Virus record (IMG/VR): IMGVR_UViG_3300037502_002385
Span: 1-33,689 of that record
DNA: 33,689 nt
Reading direction: 5' to 3' (one strand)
Source: a virus
Position 1 is the first letter of the stretch. Each line of letters starts with the position of its first letter. Position numbers and translations under genes: made by a program. The notes beneath the pieces are model-generated. The model was not told the DNA's origin. It saw nothing but the letters and a program-made list of their open reading frames with translations, and ran no database searches. Below are positions 6,465 to 13,460 of this stretch, piece after piece.

Positions 6465-9227
6465 TCACCACAGATCGGGGTCGTCGGGCGGTGGCTGCGG
6501 CACCTGCGCGCCCTTCGTCGTCGTCGGGCTGTCAGACCAGACGAAGCGTGACAGAGCCGCATCCGTCAACACGTACGCACGCACCTTGCCACCCGACAGG
6601 CTCACGACCTTCGACACCTTCGACCCGCTGCCGCCTTCAACCCACCGGAGTTCCGACCACGCCGACGCCACGGCGCCGATCTGGAAGCCTGCCGCCTTCA
6701 TCATGTCGTTGGCGGCAGACACGACGACCGCAAGGCGCGGCTTGCCCGTCGGGCTAGGGTACCAGACGCCGATCACGTCGCGGCTGACCTTGTCGTGGTC
6801 GGGGTGGTCGTGCAGCTGCGTCGAACGCATCAACGCCCACTCGACAAGCCGCTGCATCGCCGACGTTGCCACGTCAGCCCCGCGACCACGCGCCACCATG
6901 TCAGCCCACCGCTCTGCTGTCAGCCATCCGCTGCGCGCCTGCAGGCCTAGCACCTGCTCGGCAACTTCACCGACCAGTCGCACGAAGGCGGCGTACTCGG
7001 CAAGCCGCGACCCGACAGGGTGGCCGGGGCTTTGCAGTTCGACGTCGGCGGCGACCGCGTTGCACAAGGCGCGGTACCGCGCACGCAGCCCCCGACGCTC
7101 GTCGGTCGTCAGGCCTGCCACGTACCCGGCGAAGATGCGACCCGCGTGCCCGTGGTGGTCGGTCAGGCGGTCGATGACGTCGCGCTGGAAGGCTGCGATC
7201 GCGTCGCTGAAACGTTCTTGTGCCGACCCGCGCCCCCACGGTGGCCCCCACAACGTCAGGATGCGCGCACGCGCGCCACCCGCGTCGCCGAAGTCTGCGA
7301 TCGTCTGTTCGCCGGTGCTGATGACAAGCGACTCGAACTGCGACGTGTTGCGAGCGCCACCCGCTTTCTCGCCCCGCATTCGACCGTTCGTCGTCGTCAG
7401 GTCGTACACGGTCTTCTGCACCTGGTCGGGCTTCGCGCGCTGCGTCTCGTCGATGCAGACCGACAGCCCCCGCACCGCGTTGACGTGCAGTTCTAGCGCG
7501 TAGGGGGTCGAATCCCATTTCAGCATCGCGTCAGGCGACCCGTTGACGCTGGCGGCCACTTGCATCGCCTTCGTCTTGCCCTTCGACGTGACGCTGCAGA
7601 TGTCTAGCACGAACACCGGCGCCGACACCACCCGCAGCAACGGCGAACCAAGCGCCACGGCGATGATGGTCGCAAGGTCGGGGCTGTGGTCGATCACCCG
7701 CTGCAGGGTGGCGACGTGCTGCGACAGCGTGCCGCTGGTCGTGTGCTTGCCCACCCACTTCGTCATCGCCGCGTTCGTCGATTCAAAGTGCGGGCAGCCG
7801 ACCCCGAAGCGGTCAGTACCGAACAGGAACGCAGGCGCCTGCCAGTCGGTCGCCCCGTGCCACCCGGTCGCGCTGCTGACGAACTCGGCCTCTGCCCGTT
7901 CGTGCCGCTGCAGGTACGCCGTTTCACTGGCGTGCAGGTACTCGACCACGGCTGCGGCTGTGTTCGTGTCGACGGGGAAGCCCGACGACTGCAGGTCGAC
8001 GATCTTGCGCGAGTTCAACAGCACCGACCGATCGACCGTCCGCTGCCGCAGGTCGAACCCGTCGCCGTTCGGTCGATGCCACCTGACGACCACGGCGTGC
8101 GAGTCGTCGATCGCGTCGATGCGAACACCGGCAACCCACAGCGGCACCGACACGACCGCGCGCGGCACGCCCTCCACGACCCGCGAAACGCCCTTGTGGC
8201 TGCAAAGGTAGGGCAGCGGCGCCCACATCCCGTCCGCACCTGGCGCGACCTCTTCGACGCCCTCGGCAGGCACGTCTTCGACCGACCACGGCGTCAGCCC
8301 CGCCTGCAGCTGCTGACGCACCACGGCGACCCCGTGCGTTGACGCTAGGTCGTTCCAGTCGCTGCCGCGACCTTCGAAGCCGTCAGGCCAGCGCGGCAGC
8401 ACCGCTAGGCCGTTGCACTGGCCTGCCGCCTCTTCGGCTTTGACCTTGCCGGGGTTCTTCGACTTCTGCTTCCAGTCGTCATCGCCGCAGACCACAAGCC
8501 GCGCGTCGGGGTACTTCGCCCGCAGCGCCTTCGTGACCGGCAGCAGGTTGCCACAGTCGAACGCGACCGCGACTGGCCACCCCGTCGCTTCGTGCACCGT
8601 CGCGCCCGTGGCGTAGCCTTCGACGACTGCGATCACGTTGTCGGCGTGCGGTCTGCCGATCGAATGGTAGCAGCCCGGCACCGCGACGCCCTTGCCGAAG
8701 CGCTTGTCGGTACCGTCTGCCAACTTGGCGGCGAAGATGGTCTGCAGCCCTCGCAACTCGCCTGCCGAGTTCCGCAGCGGCACGAAGAGCCGATCGCCGT
8801 CGCGGCGCAGGCCGTAGGCTGCGACTGCCTTGCGCGTCAGGTAGGGGTGCCCCGCGCAGTCGGTGCTGGCGGCTTCCCACGTCGCGGCGGCGCCTGCTGC
8901 AGCAGCGTCGGCGGCTGCGACCCGCTCCGCTTCGCGCTTGCTCCGATCCTTGGCGATCTTCGCATTCAGCGCGTCAAGGTCGCCACCCGCAAGCGCCGGG
9001 CCTTCGAAGCGCCACGTCGTGCCGCCCTGACCGTCGGCAAGGTTGTCGAACCACCCCGACGGGCGTTCGTCAAGGTGCAGCAGGTACCGCCCGTTCCGCG
9101 CCTTCGGCTTGTCTTCGGTCGGGCAGCGGTGGATCTTGCCGTCGGCGACCAGCGACGCGGGGGCGATGATGCCGCGCGCTTGCATCGCTGCTCGAAAGGC
9201 GTCTTCAACTGTCTGCAAGTTCGTCAT
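6465..9227 (-). CDS. Primase-helicase-like protein: TOPRIM domain plus DUF927-type ATPase
   Basis: 920 residues. The N-terminal part resembles TOPRIM primases: VIAVVEGYATGATVHEATG with Glu203, then VVCGDDD (about 246-251) and SDWND (289-293). From about 345 a DUF927-type domain follows, with P-loop SVTSKGKT (545-552; the usual first Gly is Ser), Walker B CIDETQRAK (591-599), NGRMRGEKAG and ISTGE (636-640), the order known for this family. It probably primes and unwinds phage DNA. ATG at 9227 overlaps the upstream helicase stop as ATGA; the longer frame to 9296 lacks such support. A cryptic PP-rich C-terminus ends the protein. I infer it is the replication initiator/primase of this polymerase-less phage. 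Confidence 0.87.
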   Translation of the reverse strand: MTNLQTVEDAFRAAMQARGIIAPASLVADGKIHRCPTEDKPKARNGRYLLHLDERPSGWFDNLADGQGGTTWRFEGPALAGGDLDALNAKIAKDRSKREAERVAAADAAAAGAAATWEAASTDCAGHPYLTRKAVAAYGLRRDGDRLFVPLRNSAGELRGLQTIFAAKLADGTDKRFGKGVAVPGCYHSIGRPHADNVIAVVEGYATGATVHEATGWPVAVAFDCGNLLPVTKALRAKYPDARLVVCGDDDWKQKSKNPGKVKAEEAAGQCNGLAVLPRWPDGFEGRGSDWNDLASTHGVAVVRQQLQAGLTPWSVEDVPAEGVEEVAPGADGMWAPLPYLCSHKGVSRVVEGVPRAVVSVPLWVAGVRIDAIDDSHAVVVRWHRPNGDGFDLRQRTVDRSVLLNSRKIVDLQSSGFPVDTNTAAAVVEYLHASETAYLQRHERAEAEFVSSATGWHGATDWQAPAFLFGTDRFGVGCPHFESTNAAMTKWVGKHTTSGTLSQHVATLQRVIDHSPDLATIIAVALGSPLLRVVSAPVFVLDICSVTSKGKTKAMQVAASVNGSPDAMLKWDSTPYALELHVNAVRGLSVCIDETQRAKPDQVQKTVYDLTTTNGRMRGEKAGGARNTSQFESLVISTGEQTIADFGDAGGARARILTLWGPPWGRGSAQERFSDAIAAFQRDVIDRLTDHHGHAGRIFAGYVAGLTTDERRGLRARYRALCNAVAADVELQSPGHPVGSRLAEYAAFVRLVGEVAEQVLGLQARSGWLTAERWADMVARGRGADVATSAMQRLVEWALMRSTQLHDHPDHDKVSRDVIGVWYPSPTGKPRLAVVVSAANDMMKAAGFQIGAVASAWSELRWVEGGSGSKVSKVVSLSGGKVRAYVLTDAALSRFVWSDSPTTTKGAQVPQPPPDDPDLW

Positions 9228-10948
9228 GATTGCACCTTCCGCGCCTTGGCGGCGCCCTTCGCGGCTTCGACAACGGAGGCGGCGTCTAACGCCCACTGCG
9301 ACAGCACCGCAACAGTCGCGTTCTGCGCCGACAGGTCGAAGTGACCGGCAGCGTCAGGTCGCGCAGGCTTCAGCGCTTCGTCAAGGCAGATGAAGTCTGA
9401 CACGATGCCTTTGCGAAGGGTGGTCGGTTCCTTTGCCTGGAACGTGTACAGGTGCTCGTCAAGCAGCAGGTCGTACGCGTGCGCGATGGCCTTGGCGACG
9501 GGTTCGGGCCTCCGCTTCAGCATCGCCATCCGGCGCTGCGCCCGCTCCAGTCGAACCAACTGCGGCGCCGACGCGGGCTGGTGGCGCCACGCCCCTAGTT
9601 CGTGCTGCGGCAGCGGCACTAGCCCCTTGCCACGCAGCACCGCGACGCACTCGCTGACGAAGCCCGTCGACACCGCGTGCGCGACGGCGATGGTCTGCAC
9701 CGACGTGCGCGCCTTCGATTCGCGCGGCACCCGGTACACCTTGCCCGTCAGCGGGTCGACCAGTTCGATCGTGTCAATGGGCTGCAGTTCCTCTTCGACT
9801 TCCTCGGCAACGTCGACGAACGCACCTGCCAACTGCGACGGGTGGCTGATGCCGTGCTGCACGAACAGCCCGTACGGGTCGAACAGGTCGGCGACCGACT
9901 TGCCCGGCGACGAACGCAGGAAGCGACCGACTTCCTGCACGAACCCGACCCGACCACGCGGGCGGCGAAGGCAGCCCCACCGAAGCCACGGCAGGTCGAC
10001 ACCCTCGACGAGGATCTGCACGTGCACAAGGCAGTCGAGTTCGCCCGACTGCAGCGCCTCCAGTCGTGCCTTGCGAATGTCTGCCGACTGGTTCGAATGG
10101 ATGGTCATCGCCCGCACGCCGACGTCAGACAGCCGAACGGCGAAGGCCTCCGCATCGACGACGTTGTGCGCACTGACGACACCGGGGCCGCGCTGCTGCT
10201 GCACCCACCGAATCGAAGCGGCGTCAACGATCGCCTTCTGCTCTTCGGCGATCAGGTCGCGGCGGGGGTCGCCTGCCTTCAACAGTTCCGCAGCTGCGGC
10301 AAGGTCGTTGACGCGCCTGGCGTCGTGCGACGACAGCCCCGAAGCCGACCACGGCACTAGCACCCCGTCGGCAAGCGCGTCGTCGATGCTGTACCTGTCG
10401 AGTTCGTGCAGCCACAACGTCAGCCCCTTCGACGGGTCGGGGTTCGACTTGTACGGCGTCGCCGACCACCCGATGCGCGGCACGTCGGCGATCTGCTCGG
10501 CAGGCTTCAGGATCTGCGGGTTGTCAGTCCGGTGGCATTCGTCGGCGCACCACACTGCCACCCGGCGACCTGCCTTCGACAGCGCGCGCAGGCATTCGTC
10601 GAAGGAGGGGTGGCAAGTTACGACCACCCGCTGCGACACGTCTTTGCCGTGGGTGTAGTAGACCCCGACGGGTTCGCCTAGCCGCTGCACAAGGGTCGCC
10701 GACAGCTGCTGAACGAGAGCGACCGTGGGCGTCGTCACGACCACCACGTCAGCCGACCCCGTCAGCCGCGTCAGAAGGTCGGCGACCACCTCGGCAAGCA
10801 GGATCGACTTGCCCGACCCCGTCGCTGCCGCGAACACGCCCGCAGACAACTGCCCGGCGTCGCGTGCTGCCACGTAGGCGGCGAAGGCTTCGACCTGGCA
10901 CCGGCGCGGCGCACGACCCGACCAGTTCGACACGCTGGGCGAACTCAC
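9224..10948 (-). CDS. SF2 DEAD-like helicase/ATPase
   Basis: 574 residues. Superfamily 2 motifs: motif I AATGSGKS (41-48), motif II DECH (136-139), motif III SATP (162-165), a second RecA-like half with VEGVDLPWLRWG (about 314-325), and motif VI QEVGRFLR (338-345). This layout is found in phage and restriction-type helicases such as UvsW-like enzymes. It could unwind or branch-migrate DNA for origin opening or recombination-dependent replication. The C-terminal 200 residues lack known motifs. GTG start at 10948 overlaps the upstream small gene as GTGA, and its own stop overlaps the primase-helicase start, so the three genes are coupled. Confidence 0.9.
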   Translation of the reverse strand: MSSPSVSNWSGRAPRRCQVEAFAAYVAARDAGQLSAGVFAAATGSGKSILLAEVVADLLTRLTGSADVVVVTTPTVALVQQLSATLVQRLGEPVGVYYTHGKDVSQRVVVTCHPSFDECLRALSKAGRRVAVWCADECHRTDNPQILKPAEQIADVPRIGWSATPYKSNPDPSKGLTLWLHELDRYSIDDALADGVLVPWSASGLSSHDARRVNDLAAAAELLKAGDPRRDLIAEEQKAIVDAASIRWVQQQRGPGVVSAHNVVDAEAFAVRLSDVGVRAMTIHSNQSADIRKARLEALQSGELDCLVHVQILVEGVDLPWLRWGCLRRPRGRVGFVQEVGRFLRSSPGKSVADLFDPYGLFVQHGISHPSQLAGAFVDVAEEVEEELQPIDTIELVDPLTGKVYRVPRESKARTSVQTIAVAHAVSTGFVSECVAVLRGKGLVPLPQHELGAWRHQPASAPQLVRLERAQRRMAMLKRRPEPVAKAIAHAYDLLLDEHLYTFQAKEPTTLRKGIVSDFICLDEALKPARPDAAGHFDLSAQNATVAVLSQWALDAASVVEAAKGAAKARKVQS

Positions 10949-11148
10949 GGCGCACCCCGCAGGCTGTCGGTCGCGGCCTTCGCGCGCACAAGGTCGTCGG
11001 CAAGCGCCACGATACCGCGCTCGACGGCAAGCGCCATCGCCGCAGACACGCTGCGGCCGGTCAGTGCCGAGTACGCGATCAGCGCTTCGTCGACGTGGGG
11101 GGGCAAAGTGGTGTCGCGTCGCCGCGCACCCGCATTTGGGCTAGTCAT
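10945..11148 (-). CDS. Ribbon-helix-helix-like small protein, first gene of the leftward operon
   Basis: 67 residues from ATG at 11148; the leader CAGGATCGAAGATG matches other leftward starts. The core RDTTLPPHVDEALIAYSALT followed by GRSVSAAMALAVERGIV fits the strand-helix-helix pattern of CopG/Arc-type DNA-binding proteins: a short strand, a helix, a Gly-containing turn and a second helix. This is a pattern judgement, not a confirmed family hit. As the first gene beside a large repeat-rich control region, it is a candidate for binding those repeats and regulating its own operon or replication. Confidence 0.7.
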   Translation of the reverse strand: MTSPNAGARRRDTTLPPHVDEALIAYSALTGRSVSAAMALAVERGIVALADDLVRAKAATDSLRGAP

Positions 11149-11182
11149 CTTCGATCCTGACGTGTGAGGGGAGAGCGGCACA

Positions 11183-11226
11183 GCACCGCACGCGCACCGT
11201 AGCAGCACCGCGCAGGCACCGCAAGT
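11183..11226. repeat. Four GCACCG repeats at an exact 11-bp period
   Basis: GCACCG starts at 11183, 11194, 11205 and 11216, each followed by five variable bases, so the cores are spaced by 11 bp, about one helical turn. They lie 35-78 bases upstream of the start of the ribbon-helix-helix-like gene, where an operator or early promoter is expected. Confidence 0.85.
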
Positions 11227-11306
11227 GCAATCGACTGCAGCGGTAACAGGGTAACAGGTGGGGTAGTTACCGCTAAGTGTCGCAATCGAAAGGCAAAAAG
11301 GGGCAT

Positions 11307-11445
11307 GGTAACAGGTAACAGGCAAAATGTTGTGTCTATACGCGCGTGAGAAACTTTGATCGATCGATCATCGCCAAGTGAAGTGATCGCATCGTGTCTC
11401 GCTTCCAAACACATACGGTATCGTTTTTGCCTGTTACCTGTTACC
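11307..11445. repeat. Perfect 21-bp inverted repeat with about 97-bp spacer
   Basis: The arm at 11307-11327 is exactly complementary to the arm at 11425-11445. Each arm holds two overlapping GGTAACAGG elements plus an A/T run (CAAAA or TTTTG). The spacer contains the GATC cluster. Perfect symmetry over 21 bp points to binding of a protein on both sides of a central segment. Confidence 0.92.
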
Positions 11446-11479
11446 GCGACCGTTTTCGCGTGTCGTTTCAACGATCTAA

Positions 11480-11502
11480 CGGTAACAGGCCGCCTGTTAC
11501 CG
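11480..11502. repeat. 23-bp palindrome made of two GGTAACAGG elements
   Basis: CGGTAACAGGC at 11480-11490 pairs with GCCTGTTACCG at 11492-11502 around one central base. It is the tightest inverted pair of the array and lies nearest the rightward genes, so it could be a dimer binding site. Confidence 0.9.
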
Positions 11503-11736
11503 CTGTTACCGTTTACACGGGCAAAAACGAGCGTCTGCACGGGTGCTGTCTTGTGGGAGCGACCGTGCAGAGAGGGCTACGCCCCCCACAGCCCCGCTGT
11601 GAAGTCGAAGGTGAAGTGATCGACTAGGCTGCGCCACGCTGGCCTAGCCTGGCGACCTGCTTGACGCAAGGCAGGGGGTGGCGTTAGGGGTCGGGGCAGG
11701 GCGGAGAATTGCACGCGCGAGATAGGGTGCCGAAGA

Positions 11737-12192
11737 ATGTACACCCGCGAACAGAAGATCGAACTGCAGCGCCGGGCGTGGGAACTTCGCCTGCGCGGCA
11801 TGACGCAGCACGACATCGCGACCGAACTGCAGGTGTCGCAGCCGTTCGTCTGCAACCTGCTGAAGAAGGCGCGCGAAGAGCTAGTCGAGCAGAACCGACT
11901 CGACGCTGCGACCGCGACTGGCGAGCAGGTCGGGCGACTCGACCGGATGATCGCGGCGCTGACGCCTGCAGCCGACGCTGGCGACGTCAAGGCGGTGCAG
12001 GCCTTGCTAGCCGTCGAAGACCGGCGCGCGAAGCTGCTTGGGCTTGACGCTGCGACGCGCAAGGCGGTCGACCTGACGACGGGCGGCGCGCCCCTGGCGT
12101 ACAACGTGCAGATCCCGGTGGTGCAGCGAATCGAGGGCGTCACGGCGCCGCCAGTGCCCGACGAAGGCGCGGACGACGAGCAGCCGCTGTGA
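11737..12192 (+). CDS. Terminase small subunit (probable)
   Basis: 151 residues. The N-terminal 50 form a helix-turn-helix domain (LRGMTQHDIATELQVSQPFV, about 19-38, then CNLLKKAREEL), as expected of a DNA-recognising small terminase. The middle is helical, and the C-terminal tail is acidic and Pro-rich. It sits directly before the large terminase, with overlapping GTGA at 12189-12192. It would select the packaging site and load the motor. ATG at 11737 has only a weak purine-rich site upstream (AGGGTG). Another HTH protein function is possible, but position and size favour terminase. Confidence 0.8.
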   Translation: MYTREQKIELQRRAWELRLRGMTQHDIATELQVSQPFVCNLLKKAREELVEQNRLDAATATGEQVGRLDRMIAALTPAADAGDVKAVQALLAVEDRRAKLLGLDAATRKAVDLTTGGAPLAYNVQIPVVQRIEGVTAPPVPDEGADDEQPL

Positions 12193-13460
12193 CGGTCGCG
12201 GCGACTGCCGTGCCGTTCGTGCTGCCGCCCCTGTATGCGAAGCAGCGGGCAGCGGTCTGCGACCCGCGCAGGGTGGTCTGCATCGAATCGACGACGAAGG
12301 CGGGGAAGACCTTGGGCTGCCTAGTGTGGCAGATCGGGCAGATGATGCAGGGGCCGCCTGATGCGGAGCATTGGTGGGTGGCGCCCGTCTACGAACAGAG
12401 CATGATGGCGTACCGCCTGGCGTGGTCGCTGCTGCGCGGTCAGCCTGGCTTCCGTCAGGTGCTGTCGGAGAAGGCGATCGTCGGGCCGGGCGAACGGCGC
12501 TGGTCGTTCCGCTCGGCAGACAAGCCCGATAACCTGTACGGGTCGGCGGTCAGCAGCGCGGTGCTCGACGAAGCCAGTCGCATGAAGGACGACGCCGTTG
12601 ACGCGGTCTACTCGACGACGACGCGCACGCGTGGGCCGCTGCGGCTGATCGGCAACGTGCGCGGGCGGTCGAACCGGCACTACCAGTGGAGTCGGCGCGG
12701 CGAGTCGGGTGAAGCGGGCTTTGGCTACCACCGGATCACGGCTGACGACGCGGTCGCAGCTGGCGTCTTCGACGCGGCTGACGTCGACATGGCGCGGCGG
12801 TCGCTGCCCGACGCCATCTTCCGAGAACTCTACTACTGCGAACCCGCTGACGACGGGGCGAACCCGTTCGGCATCGACGCGATCCGGGCGGCGTGCGAGA
12901 TGTGCAACGGCAAGCCGTCGGGCGGTCACGTCGCGGTGTGGGGGCTAGACATCGCCCGCAAGCGCGACTTCGCGGTGCTGGTCGGGCTAGACCACGCGCG
13001 GCACGTGGCGGTGCTGCATCGGTGGCACGGGCTGTCGTACGGGGCGCTTGTCGACGCGGTGGTCGGTGTCGTCGGTCGCCAGTCGAAGTCGTGCGTCTTC
13101 TTCGACGCGACGGGCGTGGGCGACGCGGTCGGCGACCAGTTGGCGGCGGCGAAGGTGTGGTGTGAACCCTTCATCTTCAGCAGCGCGTCGAAGCAGGGGC
13201 TGATGGAAGGTCTAGCGCTCGCCCTGCAGCAGGGGCGCACGACCGTGCTAGACGGGCCGCACCGGGCAGAACTGGAGGCCTTCGAATACGACGTCAAGGC
13301 GAACCGGGTGGTCTACGGTGCGCCGTCGGGCGCGCACGATGACACGGTTTGCGCGCACGCGCTGGCATGGTACGGGGCGGAGCGAATGGGAGTCAGTCAG
13401 GTCGTTCGTCGGTTGCCGCTTGGCGGGCCGTCGACCACTAGCAGGGATCGAACATGGTAA
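12189..13460 (+). CDS. terL: Terminase large subunit
   Basis: Packaging motor ATPase and nuclease, 423 residues. P-loop-like STTKAGKT (34-41), Walker B AVLDEAS with Asp127-Glu128, and a C-terminal RNase H-like nuclease with Asp254 (GLDIARKRDF), Asp306 (VFFDATGVGD) and Asp384-Asp385 (GAHDDTVCAHALAW). These are the expected ATPase and nuclease signatures in the right order. Start GTG at 12189 overlaps the small subunit stop. The ATG of the portal gene begins 7 bases before its stop, within a leader resembling the one before recT (CAGGGATCGAACATG). Confidence 0.94.
   Translation: MTVAATAVPFVLPPLYAKQRAAVCDPRRVVCIESTTKAGKTLGCLVWQIGQMMQGPPDAEHWWVAPVYEQSMMAYRLAWSLLRGQPGFRQVLSEKAIVGPGERRWSFRSADKPDNLYGSAVSSAVLDEASRMKDDAVDAVYSTTTRTRGPLRLIGNVRGRSNRHYQWSRRGESGEAGFGYHRITADDAVAAGVFDAADVDMARRSLPDAIFRELYYCEPADDGANPFGIDAIRAACEMCNGKPSGGHVAVWGLDIARKRDFAVLVGLDHARHVAVLHRWHGLSYGALVDAVVGVVGRQSKSCVFFDATGVGDAVGDQLAAAKVWCEPFIFSSASKQGLMEGLALALQQGRTTVLDGPHRAELEAFEYDVKANRVVYGAPSGAHDDTVCAHALAWYGAERMGVSQVVRRLPLGGPSTTSRDRTW

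Larger units (their letters stand above)
11242..11510. repeat. GGTAACAGG array, eight perfect and two partial copies
   Basis: Plus-strand copies at 11242-11250, 11250-11258, 11307-11315, 11314-11322 and 11481-11489. Inverted copies at 11430-11438, 11437-11445 and 11493-11501. Partial inverted copies at 11266-11272 (GTTACCG) and 11502-11510 (GCTGTTACC). The pairs at 11307 and 11430 overlap so that GGTAACA repeats with a 7-bp period; the pair at 11242 has period 8. I saw no other copy of the full element in the window. The pattern fits iterons or heptad-type operator sites. Confidence 0.92.
11149..11736. other. Gene-free divergent control region, candidate origin or operator
   Basis: The only large gap in the window. 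It separates the leftward and rightward blocks. Hand counting gives about 48 percent G+C for 11281-11460, well below the flanking genes. It holds the 11-bp periodic GCACCG repeats, the GGTAACAGG array with inverted copies, and three contiguous GATC sites at 11358-11369 plus one at 11385. The right part (11540-11736) is GC-rich, with G-runs, and I see no repeats there; a packaging site close to the terminase genes is possible but not identified. No convincing gene lies inside. Confidence 0.8.

Noticed and set aside
7500-7520. tRNA-like T-loop sequence GGGTCGAATCCC
   Set aside because: It lies inside the primase-helicase coding frame and no acceptor or anticodon stem can be fitted around it. 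No tRNA was found in the window.
9390-10658. Long plus-strand open frame opposite the SF2 helicase
   Set aside because: Helicase motifs are on the minus strand; the plus frame is Ser/Arg/Thr-rich shadow sequence.
11183-11510. Repeat array considered as CRISPR
   Set aside because: Units are 6-10 bp, partly overlapping and inverted, without unique spacers of constant length.
11394-11627. Possible small gene within the control region
   Set aside because: It reads through the GGTAACAGG repeats, lacks a ribosome site, and gives a product without protein-like character.
11661-11689. TTGACG with a 17-base spacer as promoter of the terminase block
   Set aside because: The -10 position (TTAGGG) matches the consensus poorly; such matches are expected by chance in this region.
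11540-11736. Possible cos or pac site before the small terminase gene
   Set aside because: Position is suitable and the stretch is G-rich, but I see no repeat or symmetric nick site that would support it.
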